Numbered from the stretch's first letter, positions 27,199 to 36,498 are shown. The stretch: DNA of 64,000 bases from Pedobacter changchengzhani (GCF_004354365.1 NZ_SJCY01000004.1:124001-188000), one strand, 5' to 3'. Translations and numbers: made by a program. Notes: a model not told the origin generated them from the sequence alone.

Positions 27199-28152
27199 CT
27201 ATTTGTTTTTTCTCGAAGGCGCCGGGGCAATAACCGGCATGTTTTCATTAATTTTTATACTTAATAATAGATCTTTCTGCTCAATTGTGTAGTCGTAACG
27301 TTTGTTAAAAAAGTACTGATAGTAGCGCAGGGAGTTTTTTGCTCTTCTTAATTCAGCCACATTATCGGGGAGACCTACTATTGTTAAAGATTCCACATAC
27401 CCTTTTTTTGTTTTTGGTTTCGTTAATTCGAAATATATAGATGGAGGATTCCCATTGCTAATAAAACTACTGGTGTAAGTACCTGTAAATGTTTTTTGGG
27501 AAGCTAACGTTACCTTAAAATTTGCATCATCTAAAAATTCTACCTTGTTATTGTATTTCTTTTCTTCACTCATTTTTATGCCCACAACATATTCGTCAGG
27601 GTTTGATTTATCTTCCTGTAAATCGGTATCAAAATACCAGGTACTGTTTTGTAGCGGGTAACTGTCGTTGTTTCTAAAAACTCCTCCTTTTTCGGCTAAA
27701 CTATTTTTACAAATAAAACTTAAGAGCGTATATTTTTTTCCTTTAAAGAGGCTGTTTCTTTTAATTTCTATTTGATAACTGATGTTCGGAAACTTTTTTT
27801 CGAACAGATTTTCGTTTACTTTGTCGAGACCGGATTTTCCTGCTCTATTGGCAAAGCGAGTTAAATCTGTTGCCACGGTATAATAATCTATCCTAATGGT
27901 CGTGGTATTTCCTTTATTGTTTGCAGAAAATTGAACCACCTCTGATGATTTTTTATTCACATACAAACTATCGTCCATCCGATCAAAACCTTTTTCAATG
28001 AGTTGATAGTCATTGATGTTAATGATTTTGCTTTTAGGCAAATTTTCATCAGTTATCAATGAAATTAAATTTAACGGGTAAAATTCTTGCGCAAAGCTGT
28101 TGCTCGCAATGAGCATAAAAATGGCAACAATGCTGTATGTTATTTTCTTCAT
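27199..28152 (-). CDS. Secreted protein, unknown
   Basis: 317 residues with a signal peptide (cleavage near NSFAQ at 18-22). The mature part has no recognised domain. A basic, proline-rich tail ends APAPSRKNK. It lies 6 nt downstream of the 28159 gene, so it is probably in the operon 29039-27199. Confidence 0.55.
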   Translation of the reverse strand: MKKITYSIVAIFMLIASNSFAQEFYPLNLISLITDENLPKSKIININDYQLIEKGFDRMDDSLYVNKKSSEVVQFSANNKGNTTTIRIDYYTVATDLTRFANRAGKSGLDKVNENLFEKKFPNISYQIEIKRNSLFKGKKYTLLSFICKNSLAEKGGVFRNNDSYPLQNSTWYFDTDLQEDKSNPDEYVVGIKMSEEKKYNNKVEFLDDANFKVTLASQKTFTGTYTSSFISNGNPPSIYFELTKPKTKKGYVESLTIVGLPDNVAELRRAKNSLRYYQYFFNKRYDYTIEQKDLLLSIKINENMPVIAPAPSRKNK

Positions 28153-28158
28153 GTTTTA

Positions 28159-28596
28159 CTAAATTGACAGTGCTTGTTTTAATTTTTTGAGATCGCTACT
28201 AAAAATGTCCAAATCTTGCTCAACTGAATTGCTTTTTGAACTATTTCTGGTAATCACCAATTTGTGATAGGTTTTTTTAAATGTCGAAACAATTGGTCTA
28301 TCGGCAATCGGAAGATCATAATCAGCAATGCTGAACTTAAATATTTTAAACGGATACATCTTTTTCCCGATACGCACACCATTCACAGATACGGTACAAA
28401 GATTATTTCGATAACTGGCAAATAGTAATAACGGTAACAAGATAAAGCCAAACATACTGAACGCACCTAGGCTAATGACCGAACCAGTGCCGTTGATAAT
28501 ATTCATTAGATTTACGAATGATGCGTAACCTAGAATAGTGGACAACAGACTGTAAAATATCACCAATTTTTTCGATAGACAAACTTTATAGATCAT
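28159..28596 (-). CDS. PH-like small membrane protein, tandem copy 2
   Basis: 145 residues. Two helices (about 10-32 and 42-62) carry the motif YASFVNLMNIINGTG between them, then a beta-rich tail (VNGVRIGKKMYPF; FSIADYDLPIADRP). It is a tandem paralogue of 28593-29039 and overlaps its stop by 4 bases. The arrangement suggests a bacterial PH-like domain on the inner face of the membrane. Confidence 0.6.
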   Translation of the reverse strand: MIYKVCLSKKLVIFYSLLSTILGYASFVNLMNIINGTGSVISLGAFSMFGFILLPLLLFASYRNNLCTVSVNGVRIGKKMYPFKIFKFSIADYDLPIADRPIVSTFKKTYHKLVITRNSSKSNSVEQDLDIFSSDLKKLKQALSI

Positions 28597-29039
28597 GAGT
28601 TATAATTTTGGATAACCTCTTTGAGGTTTTTAATGTTTTTGCTGAACATGGCTAAATCTTCTTGGAAAACTATTCTTTGATCTCCTTTTCTCCTCACTTC
28701 AAACGTTTCTTTGGTTTTTTTAAACGAAGAGAACAGTGGTCTATCCTTAAACGGAACGTCGTATTTTACGATCGCAAACTGATAGTTAGCTGATGGGTAA
28801 AATTTTTTGCCCACTTTAATACCATCATTTTTAGCAGTAAGCAAGTTATGATAATAGGTAGCAAATGCACCTATTGGAATTAAAATAAAACCTCCTAATG
28901 CAAATGCGCCGTAGCCAACAACGCCACCAGTATCATTGATGATATTCATCAAATTATTAAAAGAGGCATAGCAGATAATTGGGCAGATTGCAACCAAGGA
29001 TATCACATTGATTTTCGATAGACAAACTTTATATTCCAT
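28593..29039 (-). CDS. PH-like small membrane protein, tandem copy 1
   Basis: 148 residues, same architecture as the next gene: shared MxYKVCLSK start, YASFxNLMNIINxTG, GAFxxxGFILxP, a GxxVGKKxYP strand and DxPxxDRPxxSxFKKT. The pair clearly arose by duplication. Function unknown. Confidence 0.6.
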   Translation of the reverse strand: MEYKVCLSKINVISLVAICPIICYASFNNLMNIINDTGGVVGYGAFALGGFILIPIGAFATYYHNLLTAKNDGIKVGKKFYPSANYQFAIVKYDVPFKDRPLFSSFKKTKETFEVRRKGDQRIVFQEDLAMFSKNIKNLKEVIQNYNS

Positions 29040-29052
29040 AATTTTAGTGGCT

Positions 29053-29418
29053 TTATTTATGATTCTTCTCTAAGTATTTTTCAACTTCTAACTTCACGAA
29101 ATAATTTCTTCCCAAAACCAAGGCAAGCATCACCGCCATCAAAGGAATGAAAAATCGGGTGCCTAATTCTTTTAAAAAATGTATGCTTCTTGCAAATAAA
29201 CCACCTCGCTCCAAACCTTTGTAGGCTAAAATTGAATCGAGATTAAAATAGAATACCAAGATAAAAGCAATCAATATTAACGCTAAAAATATTTTATAGC
29301 TCGTTGATTTAAAAGCCTGATTAAAAACAATTAGACGTTGCTCATAAGGTATTTTACCCAATGCAGGAATTTGCTTGGTAAGCGTTTCGGTTCTTTGTTC
29401 GGGGTTTTTTGTAAGCAT
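29053..29418 (-). CDS. Two-helix membrane protein, unknown
   Basis: 121 residues. A soluble N-terminus of about 40 residues (ETLTKQIPALGKIPYEQRLI) is followed by helices at about 42-60 and 87-107 and a Lys/Glu-rich tail. It lies 13 nt upstream of the tandem PH-like genes, so it is probably first in that operon. Confidence 0.5.
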   Translation of the reverse strand: MLTKNPEQRTETLTKQIPALGKIPYEQRLIVFNQAFKSTSYKIFLALILIAFILVFYFNLDSILAYKGLERGGLFARSIHFLKELGTRFFIPLMAVMLALVLGRNYFVKLEVEKYLEKNHK

Positions 29419-29540
29419 TGGAATAATAATTATCGTTTTGTATAATGCTACTGGTTATTTTATTGCTGTAAGTATCAAAAAGCTTTTTATTTCTTATAGT
29501 CATATCTACTTCTAAATCGCTAATAATTAGATATTTTATA

Positions 29541-29843
29541 TCACTTATTTCTACTTTTAATATCTTCCAAGATGATGTCTGATAGTATGTGTTTAGCGTA
29601 AAAATCGTTCTCCGTTTTTGTATCTGAAAAAAAGTCGGTTAGCGCTATTTTTTCTTCTTCCAGCTTTTTTTTCATCTGTTGATTGATAACATAAACCTGA
29701 TAAGTGGTAATTGGAATTACACCAACATCTCCAGGATTAGCGCCTCCATGTGCTAGGGCTATTCCTATTATTTTATCTTCGTTTTGCCAGTATAATTTAA
29801 CTTCTTGCCCTACAATTGATTTTCTGCCTTCGTTTATAGCCAA
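29541..29843 (-). CDS. Uncharacterised cytoplasmic protein; start unclear
   Basis: 100 residues from a TTG at 29843. The coding character continues upstream in the same frame (EIQSTINNLTKKYGSPVDLA) to about 29906 but no ATG is in frame. A single-base deletion in an A run near 29900 would explain this, because adding one A would open a TTG start in frame. The body reads EVKLYWQNEDKIIGIALAHG. Family not recognised. Confidence 0.45.
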   Translation of the reverse strand: MAINEGRKSIVGQEVKLYWQNEDKIIGIALAHGGANPGDVGVIPITTYQVYVINQQMKKKLEEEKIALTDFFSDTKTENDFYAKHILSDIILEDIKSRNK

Positions 29844-29914
29844 ATCTACAGGTGACCCATATTTTTTTGTGAGGTTGTTGATTGTGCTTTGAATTTCATC
29901 GTCATTTCCAAACT

Positions 29915-30517
29915 TTATTTATTGTTCTTATCGTAAAACTCAAAAAAATCTTTTAACCTAAAAACTTTATAGAGGAAGGAATAATCTTGATTAATTCTGC
30001 TGTAACTTTCCGTAGATGGTTCTTTGTCATCAATATTACCCTTTCCATTCGTTAAATCTGGAATAAATAATGCTGTAGAAACTTTAGGCGGATCGAGAAA
30101 TGAATATATCTCTCTTCCTTCAATTTCATAAGGTTTAAATTTATCACGTAAATCTTTCTCAGTGTAGATGATCATATAGGTTACATACTTAGATTTTGTA
30201 GGATTTATCACTCCGTAAATAACAGGATCTATGTTTAAATCTTCATCGACGATGTTATGGGCTTCACAAGTGATTTTATGCTGTCCTAATTCTAAATTTA
30301 CTTTGATAAATGTATTGGCCGGAATATTATAGTTTGTTCCATCAATCGTTACATCAATGGCTTGTGCAGTTGGGTTATCAATTAAAGTGCTTCCGTTAAT
30401 TTTGGCTTTCAAGACGAGCTCATAATATCCATAAGCACTAAGAACTGCAATAAGAACGACAAAAAATAACAGGTGTTTTTTTGTGAATTTTTTAGAATTA
30501 TCTGTTGGCGTATTCAT
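29915..30517 (-). CDS. Single-pass membrane protein with exposed beta domain
   Basis: 200 residues from ATG 30517, preferred over an in-frame start at 30586 that overlaps the upstream gene and lies before a natural ATG. One helix (about 15-35: HLLFFVVLIAVLSAYGYYEL) anchors an outer PEGA-like region (STLIDNPTAQAIDVTIDGTN, then YNIPANTFIKVNLELGQHKI). The function is not known. Confidence 0.55.
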   Translation of the reverse strand: MNTPTDNSKKFTKKHLLFFVVLIAVLSAYGYYELVLKAKINGSTLIDNPTAQAIDVTIDGTNYNIPANTFIKVNLELGQHKITCEAHNIVDEDLNIDPVIYGVINPTKSKYVTYMIIYTEKDLRDKFKPYEIEGREIYSFLDPPKVSTALFIPDLTNGKGNIDDKEPSTESYSRINQDYSFLYKVFRLKDFFEFYDKNNK

Positions 30518-30542
30518 TTTCTGTTTTTTTAATTGATTAATT

Positions 30543-31277
30543 TTATCCTTTAAACTGATATTTTGCATAAATATCAATGTCCTCAACTTTTCTTAACGAT
30601 GGACCTTTGCTGTTGTAGATTTGCTTAGCTTCCACAATGATTTCCTCCAAATCAAAGCCTTGAATTGTTCTGCCCAGCAAAAATGAAATCGTATAATCTG
30701 ACCAATTTTTTCCTTTGATGTTGGCAATTTCTGACGCCTTTTGCATGATGTCCCAAGTTTCTGTTTCGGTAAGATAACCCACCCAATAGCACCATTTTGC
30801 TAATGATACCGCTCTGCAAATATCCCATGCGTAGGCAGATTGTACTTGTGTTACCAAGCCTTTTTCAATTCCTAAACCGCTTGCAATTTCTTTTCTGATT
30901 TCATCTATTTCTTTAGAAGATTGCTGTAATAGCGGTTCAAATTCATTGCTTTTCTTTAAGGTTAACAAATCATGCAAAGTTTCTTTTGCGTCGGCTGGAT
31001 TGGTAATTTCCCATTGTTGCGCTAAACCTCCAATAATTTGATCTAAGCTTTTTGTTGGTGTAATACCTAAAATTTTTTCGCCTCTGAAATAAAATAGAAT
31101 TCCACCAAATGCAAGCAATCGTTTTTGGCTTTCAGTTAATGGCGAAGTAGGATTGTTGTTATTAAATTCATCCAAGTGTTTCTGATTTCTCTTTGCCATC
31201 ATTGTTTTTAAGAAAATCATATAAGCAATAAATACAATTGCAATTGCGCCAATAATTAAATAAATGTTTGTGCTCAT
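30543..31277 (-). CDS. DUF1266-domain membrane-anchored protein
   Basis: 244 residues. One N-terminal helix (about 5-25) precedes a DUF1266 domain with the diagnostic AWDICRAVSLAKWCYWVGYL (about 149-168) and a SFLLGRTIQG segment (about 198-207). In other bacteria DUF1266 proteins cluster with secretion or toxin-immunity genes; no such function can be shown here. It is followed by the 30517 gene with a short overlap of leaders. Confidence 0.85.
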   Translation of the reverse strand: MSTNIYLIIGAIAIVFIAYMIFLKTMMAKRNQKHLDEFNNNNPTSPLTESQKRLLAFGGILFYFRGEKILGITPTKSLDQIIGGLAQQWEITNPADAKETLHDLLTLKKSNEFEPLLQQSSKEIDEIRKEIASGLGIEKGLVTQVQSAYAWDICRAVSLAKWCYWVGYLTETETWDIMQKASEIANIKGKNWSDYTISFLLGRTIQGFDLEEIIVEAKQIYNSKGPSLRKVEDIDIYAKYQFKG

Positions 31278-31403
31278 AAAGTTTAGATTTTTGTTTTTTA
31301 ATTAATTAATTTTAACCAGTCTATTGAATAATACTTTATCAGCTAGCTGTGGATTTTACTCGTAAATATAACAATCAAAGAGTCGATATGCTAGGTCTAG
31401 TTT

Positions 31404-31434
31404 ATATTCGCCAACTTTCGGTATAAATTCGTTG
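31404..31434 (-). promoter_or_regulatory. Weak candidate LytTR-like box pair before the DUF1266 gene
   Basis: On the + strand ATATTCGCCA (31404) and AAATTCGTTG (31425) share the ATTCG core with exact 21-base phasing and point toward the minus-strand gene. They lie 127 bases upstream of its start and match the core less well than the other sites. Confidence 0.25.
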
Positions 31435-31502
31435 TATATTAATGCGTTTATGTACAACCAACTTCGTTAGAATACTCTTTAAAGTGGTAGCTTGATGTAG
31501 TT

Positions 31503-32786
31503 TTATTTCTTAGTCAAACTCCTTAAAAAATCCCAGCTTTCTTTATCATTTGGTGGTTGATAGTTTAACAACAGGCAATTAAAACTTAAAATTTGCAACT
31601 GTTTCAACATCAATTTCATTTTATCTTTTTCGGTTAATTTTTGATTGTTATCGAAAGCTACCGCATCTTTATAGCGAACTTCATCCAAAGCTTTAAACTT
31701 AATTTTATCCGATTCAGAAATTTGAAGGATAGGAGGTAGCGATTTGTATTCTTCCAAATTGAGTTCAGAAATAAGGAGAACACTCATGCTTTTGGTTAAG
31801 TTCTCTTTATTAGCTAAGAAGTTATTTATAGATGGAATAGTAACAAAACCAGTATCCAGAAAAAATTCAAGCTTTCTCGATTGTGGATTAACAGCCAATA
31901 AATAATAATTGCCCTGATTTGGCTTTTTATATTGCATTTTCTGGATGTCCACATAAAATACATTAGCGATTTTAGTGGGAAATATTTTCTCTTTTATGGT
32001 AGTTTCTAACCCTTTTTTAAACTCGCTAATCGTTATTTCATCATCATTCAATGCGATAGACATTAAAACATTATCCGTCCCACTAAAAGCTCGATAGACA
32101 TTTTTGTCTTGTCCTGGCGGATGTTTAATCAATTGTTTTCGGATGACTATTTTTTTTGAAAATAACAACTCAATTTTTCCATTTTCGCTCGTTACCGTAA
32201 TTTGGTTTGGCTCATAAACTGCAGTAATAATATCTTGTTTATTTTCTTTTTCATCTTTTTTGGTTACACTTTCTACAATTTTAATAGCTCTATTTTTATC
32301 GTCGAAAATGTATTTTGAAGTTCTGGTTTCTACGTAATTGTCGTTGATAAACACTTTAATCTCATGCAACTTTAAAAATCCTTTAGGATTGTAAACTGTT
32401 TTTATCTCTTTGTGCACTCCATAAGCTCCACCTTCAATGTAAGTTTCTGTCATGGTGGTATCCGTATAGGTGTAGTCGTACTTTTCTGTACTGTACTGGA
32501 TAGGTTTTCTCCTATACGAGGTGGTATCTTCTGCCTCAATTTTAGCCCAATCTTTTCTATATGAAAAGTATGTTTTCAGTGGCGTAGTCTTGATGATCTT
32601 TCCATCTACAACTTCTTTTAGCGTATCTGCATTAGCAAAATCTAGGAATTTATTAGCCTTAAGAATTTTGTACGCATCTAAGGATAGATTTTCGCTTTTG
32701 GAAAACGACATCGGTGGAGCTATGGCTACTTGACCATATACATTGGCGGTGAATACACTTAAAAAGACAATGAATATAATTCTCAT
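31503..32786 (-). CDS. Secreted protein, unknown
   Basis: 427 residues with a signal peptide (cleavage near VYGQ, about 16-19). The chain is mixed alpha and beta with a wide hydrophilic middle (TKKDEKENKQDI) and a Leu-rich C-terminal helix. No domain recognised. It is 43 nt downstream of the DUF4272 gene. Confidence 0.5.
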   Translation of the reverse strand: MRIIFIVFLSVFTANVYGQVAIAPPMSFSKSENLSLDAYKILKANKFLDFANADTLKEVVDGKIIKTTPLKTYFSYRKDWAKIEAEDTTSYRRKPIQYSTEKYDYTYTDTTMTETYIEGGAYGVHKEIKTVYNPKGFLKLHEIKVFINDNYVETRTSKYIFDDKNRAIKIVESVTKKDEKENKQDIITAVYEPNQITVTSENGKIELLFSKKIVIRKQLIKHPPGQDKNVYRAFSGTDNVLMSIALNDDEITISEFKKGLETTIKEKIFPTKIANVFYVDIQKMQYKKPNQGNYYLLAVNPQSRKLEFFLDTGFVTIPSINNFLANKENLTKSMSVLLISELNLEEYKSLPPILQISESDKIKFKALDEVRYKDAVAFDNNQKLTEKDKMKLMLKQLQILSFNCLLLNYQPPNDKESWDFLRSLTKK

Positions 32787-32829
32787 TTGTGGATTTAATT
32801 AGTTTTTACCTGCAGGCGTTTTTCAGTTT

Positions 32830-33615
32830 CTATGTGTCTGTTGTTACTTTGTCCCAATCTTGATTCATAAATTTTATAAGCCAATTTAATGAGTAATGTC
32901 TTTCGTAAACAACACTTTTGTCAAGTCCTCCTGGCGCAGTTTCGTTTTTTACTCTTGCATTTACACAAGCCCAGTCAAGTCGCAAAATTAAATCTGCTTG
33001 GTCAAGTATTTCTATTTTAGTTCTCAATTTTGAATTTTCTCTAAATTCTTTTTCTGTCCTTGAGAATAAGTGTTTTACATCATCAGCAACATTACACACT
33101 TCATTAGGATATTTTAAAGCCTCTATATAACCCAACGCCCACAACATTACGTGATAGCTTTCGGCTCTCCAATTTGCGTCTGTCATTTGTTGTTGAGTTG
33201 GATTGTCTGATAATGCAAATTCCTTTTCATTCGCTGTTAATTTAGCCATGACGTTATATTTTTTGTCAAAGTCAGCCAAGATTTTTTTGTCTGCATGCTC
33301 ACTTTTAAGTTCTAAATAGCATAAAGCAATTGCTCGATCTACAACTTCGTCTTTTTTTCTAATTGTAACATTCTCTTCTGCGTCAACAAACAATGAGTTT
33401 GGATTTTTATAGATAGGAATGTTTTTTGATTTGCAGAAATCTTCCGATTTAGCCCGTCTTTCACTTTGATCTTTTGTTGCGGTAATATTGTCAACAGGTT
33501 TTGTAATAGGTGGAGTTTCTGAATTACCAGTAGTAGTGTTATTGGATTTATTCTGTCCACAACCAAAAAGTGTTGCTAAAAATCCCATAGTCATTATAAT
33601 TGTTAGTTTTTTCAT
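32830..33615 (-). CDS. DUF4272-domain lipoprotein
   Basis: 261 residues. The lipobox is ATLFGC (about Cys19), then a Thr/Asn-rich linker and a DUF4272 domain from about residue 55 to the end: RRAKSEDFCKSKNIPIY, VDRAIALCYLEL, WRAESYHVMLWALGYIEAL and a RHYSLNWLI end. Most DUF4272 proteins are cytoplasmic, so a lipid-anchored form is unusual. The upstream spacer is GC-richer than its surroundings, hinting at transfer. Confidence 0.8.
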   Translation of the reverse strand: MKKLTIIMTMGFLATLFGCGQNKSNNTTTGNSETPPITKPVDNITATKDQSERRAKSEDFCKSKNIPIYKNPNSLFVDAEENVTIRKKDEVVDRAIALCYLELKSEHADKKILADFDKKYNVMAKLTANEKEFALSDNPTQQQMTDANWRAESYHVMLWALGYIEALKYPNEVCNVADDVKHLFSRTEKEFRENSKLRTKIEILDQADLILRLDWACVNARVKNETAPGGLDKSVVYERHYSLNWLIKFMNQDWDKVTTDT

Positions 33616-33801
33616 TTATGTCGGTCTATTAATGGTGTGGCTTGATATGCTAGCTGGTGACGTGTTTCGGGGATTTGTGTTCGGGCGTGTTTCGGAGCGC
33701 AAAAGCTGAATTTATTATTAAAGTTCAATTGAAAAACTGCCGTTGAGTTTTGTACTTGAGCCCGCCTGACTCAAAACCCTTGTGAACTGTAGACTTTATC
33801 G
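33616..33801. other. GC-richer structured spacer (possible cassette boundary)
   Basis: 186 bases between two minus-strand genes. They contain inverted repeats such as TTGAG (about 33757) against CTCAA (about 33771), and GTTTTG against CAAAAC, and are visibly richer in GC than the neighbours. I have an impression of similar spacers around mobile single-gene units in Bacteroidota but cannot verify it. No integrase is nearby. Confidence 0.3.
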
Positions 33802-34902
33802 TTATACAAGTTTGTTTTTGTATTCGTCATATAATTCAGGATTGATAAGTTTGAAGTTTTTCTTTAAATCGCCTTGTTCGTAATCCGATGCTACAATCAC
33901 AAAATCATCAGTTTTAATAAGGTCAAATTCAGAAATAATTTCCTTTATTTTTTTACAACACTCTACAATCATTTTTATCGTATTGTTTTCTTTATTGTTC
34001 AAAGAAGTTTCTTGATTGTATAATTTGAATAGATTTTGAGTTTCTACGTCTGGTTCGATTTCAATCATATGAGAATAATCTATTGGGTTCCAAATTATCC
34101 ATTTGGATCCTTCGCCTTTTTCGTTTATCCATTCTTCACGGTCAGCTTGTGTTCCAAACCCAATTGAAGGTGGTATCATAACTTCGTGATAGTAATAAAC
34201 ATAAATACAATAAAGTTTTTCTTGCATGTTGCAATCTGAAATATTTTTCTTCAATAGCGACAAAATTTTTTCAAAAACAAGTTCAGTCAATTTTTTGTAG
34301 CTGATTTTTTTGTCAGGTTTATTGTAATGAAAATGTTCTTTTTCTTTTATGGATTGAAGTTCTCCAATTTCATTGAAAGCGTAGTCGAAAATTCTGTCAG
34401 GAACTTCTTTCTTATCATAAATACGTTGCATAAGTTTTGTTGAAAGTTTCCCATTCTGATAGTTATAAGAATATTTTATCCAACCATTTTTAACAACAAT
34501 GTAACATGTATTTAGTCTTGAATTCTCATAGTTGAAAGATTTCACATTATCTATCTTTTTTTCAGGACTGTAATCGTATCTGTAGCTTTCTATTTTATCT
34601 TTTTCTCTTATATAGAAAGTTTCGTAAAATAATCCTTTTAGCCCTGTGAATTGCCTTTCAACAATAATTTCTTTATTTGCATCGATACCGTATTGATATT
34701 GATTTTCTTTTTTTATAGGTTCGGCTTTTTTTATTCTTCCTTTGGAAAACCGATTTTGCTCAAAATAAAATGGTTCGAGGTCAAAAATACTGTCAGTTGC
34801 CCAAAACCAACTTACAACATATTTTTCTATGCTTTTTTTTATTGTCTTGTAATTTTTCTGAGCTGTAGAAAATGTTTCTTTTAGTTGTTCAATATTTTTC
34901 AT
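33802..34902 (-). CDS. Large cytoplasmic protein, unknown
   Basis: 366 residues, no signal peptide. Strongly Lys/Glu/Tyr/Phe-rich with an AT-biased codon choice. Its middle has RHS-like tyrosine strands (YRYDYSPEKKIDNVKSFNYE; KYSYNYQNGKLS). It is flanked by two structured spacers (33616-33801 and 34930-34968), so it may be a recent arrival. No family recognised. Confidence 0.45.
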   Translation of the reverse strand: MKNIEQLKETFSTAQKNYKTIKKSIEKYVVSWFWATDSIFDLEPFYFEQNRFSKGRIKKAEPIKKENQYQYGIDANKEIIVERQFTGLKGLFYETFYIREKDKIESYRYDYSPEKKIDNVKSFNYENSRLNTCYIVVKNGWIKYSYNYQNGKLSTKLMQRIYDKKEVPDRIFDYAFNEIGELQSIKEKEHFHYNKPDKKISYKKLTELVFEKILSLLKKNISDCNMQEKLYCIYVYYYHEVMIPPSIGFGTQADREEWINEKGEGSKWIIWNPIDYSHMIEIEPDVETQNLFKLYNQETSLNNKENNTIKMIVECCKKIKEIISEFDLIKTDDFVIVASDYEQGDLKKNFKLINPELYDEYKNKLV

Positions 34903-34929
34903 TAAGTCTTTAAATTTGTGTTGTCTGTT

Positions 34930-34968
34930 TGGTAAGCCTACAGCTAAATACAGGCTTTGCGTTAGTTA
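34930..34968 (-). other. Hairpin in a short spacer
   Basis: AAGCCT and AGGCTT pair around a 12-base loop between the 33802 and 34975 genes. A run of Ts does not follow, so it is a poor terminator candidate. It could be an RNA processing or recombination structure. Confidence 0.25.
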
Positions 34969-34974
34969 TTTACT

Positions 34975-35508
34975 TTAGTGAGGCTTATTTTGTTGTTTAA
35001 TTTTAGTCCTAGAAAAGGTAACCTTTTTATGAGTTAAATCTCCCTTTATTTTTTCAGATTGAGCTAAGCTATAACCATCTGTAATTATAGTTTTGATATC
35101 AAAATCTATAACGTCATCAAATTTGTTATTGAATCCTTGTCCACCTTTTAGATATTCATTTTTGATTGACAGAATATATTTATTCTTTGATTGCCTTAGA
35201 CTAATCATTGCTTTCTTGATTGGTTTTGTCCTTTTAGCTTTCAAACCTTTATAGACCAAAACTACCTCATTTAACATTGGGTTGTAGGTATAAATCCCAC
35301 CAACTGTTTCTGTAAAATACATGTCACCGGAATAATAAGTAGTGGCTTCAAACTTACCATTTTCGTAAAAATTGTAAACTGCACCGAAAATTACTGCCCC
35401 TCCAGAAATATCGCCTTTGATTTCCCAACATTCATTTGACAAAAAATCTTGCTTTTTATCTTGCGCTAACACATTTGTGAAACAAAAAATCAATAGTAAA
35501 TATTTCAT
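34975..35508 (-). CDS. Secreted protein, lipocalin-like length
   Basis: 177 residues. A short signal peptide (to about VLAQ at 13-16). The mature part is beta-rich with CWEIKGDISGG, VYNFYENGKFEATTYYSGD and GGIYTYNPMLNEVVLVYKG, which suggests a small beta-barrel such as a lipocalin-like fold. This is inference from strand pattern only. Confidence 0.5.
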   Translation of the reverse strand: MKYLLLIFCFTNVLAQDKKQDFLSNECWEIKGDISGGAVIFGAVYNFYENGKFEATTYYSGDMYFTETVGGIYTYNPMLNEVVLVYKGLKAKRTKPIKKAMISLRQSKNKYILSIKNEYLKGGQGFNNKFDDVIDFDIKTIITDGYSLAQSEKIKGDLTHKKVTFSRTKIKQQNKPH

Positions 35509-35579
35509 TTTTTATGGTTGGTGATGAGTAACTGATTGGTTATTTGAAATGTGCTAAAGATGAAAAATCTACAAAGTGC

Positions 35580-35888
35580 TTAATATTTGAAATAGAAATA
35601 AAAAAATGGAACCGACAATAAAAGTAGAGAAGCAATAAAAATAATGGCCGTATTTCTCAATTTTACTTCGTTATTTTTATGAAATTTATTGATTTCATAA
35701 ATTAAAAACGACATAAATAAAATCACAAAAACTAAACTTAGTTTAATGAACATCTCACCTTCTGCCAGGAAACCAAATTTGGCGTTTAGCAATTCATCAG
35801 GTACTAAATAATGTGCGCCATTCCAGAATAGTATGATCACAACCACTAGAATGATGATCCTTATGATGAGGTATTTAAATATGTTCAT
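35580..35888 (-). CDS. Three-helix small membrane protein
   Basis: 102 residues. Helices lie at about 7-24, 45-66 and 78-99, linked by short loops. No motif recognised. It lies between two secreted-protein genes in the same direction. Confidence 0.5.
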   Translation of the reverse strand: MNIFKYLIIRIIILVVVIILFWNGAHYLVPDELLNAKFGFLAEGEMFIKLSLVFVILFMSFLIYEINKFHKNNEVKLRNTAIIFIASLLLLSVPFFYFYFKY

Positions 35889-35917
35889 TTCTGATGCTAT
35901 TAAAAGTAAATCGTTAC

Positions 35918-36433
35918 CTACATACTTTTGCTACTACCTTTAAAAGCAGTCGGATTGTAGACACGTTTAGTAGTCAAACTTTGCAACCGTATGGGTTCTT
36001 TATTCTTGTTGAAAAATATTTTAAATTTCTTAACAGCTTTGCTATCCGTTTCTGTCAGAATTAATAGATCATTTTTAACTTCGAATCTGTAAATAAGTGT
36101 TTTGGAAATGAAGCTAGGATTAGCCAAGACGCCATTTTCATCAGGCTTAATGGTGCTGTTAAAATCAAATGGTTCATCCTTAAAATTTTCTTCAATAGTG
36201 ACCAAATCATATTCAAATTGTATGTTTTCTTTAAACACCTTATTTGCTGGTAAAAGCTTTTGATCTGTAGTAATTTGCCAAGAAAATGCTTTTCTGATGC
36301 CAAATAGGTAACTTTTTGTTTTAATTGGTGCATTTGCTTCTTGTTTCGAAGTTTTGCTTTTAACAACAGTTGGTTTTTTTTGCCCAAATGCTGAAACGCT
36401 TACAAACGTGAGGATGATGAATAGGTATCTCAT
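35918..36433 (-). CDS. Secreted protein, unknown
   Basis: 171 residues. Signal peptide to about AFGQ (15-18), then a basic linker and a mixed domain (LIYRFEVKNDLLILTETDSK resembles META/lipocalin-like strands). It follows the ankyrin gene by 65 bases and may be the tail of that operon. Confidence 0.5.
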   Translation of the reverse strand: MRYLFIILTFVSVSAFGQKKPTVVKSKTSKQEANAPIKTKSYLFGIRKAFSWQITTDQKLLPANKVFKENIQFEYDLVTIEENFKDEPFDFNSTIKPDENGVLANPSFISKTLIYRFEVKNDLLILTETDSKAVKKFKIFFNKNKEPIRLQSLTTKRVYNPTAFKGSSKSM

Positions 36434-36498
36434 AGTTTTTTACTTGAATATATTTTTGATGTTCAACATCGATTTTCTACTAATTTTTTTTTGAGTTT

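Noticed and set aside
29419..29540. LytTR-like site before the 29418 gene
   Set aside because: TTATCGTTTT occurs once; the position 21 bases on does not match.
34903..34974. Integron attC site
   Set aside because: A hairpin is present, but paired RYYYAAC/GTTRRRY core boxes do not match and no integrase is in the window.
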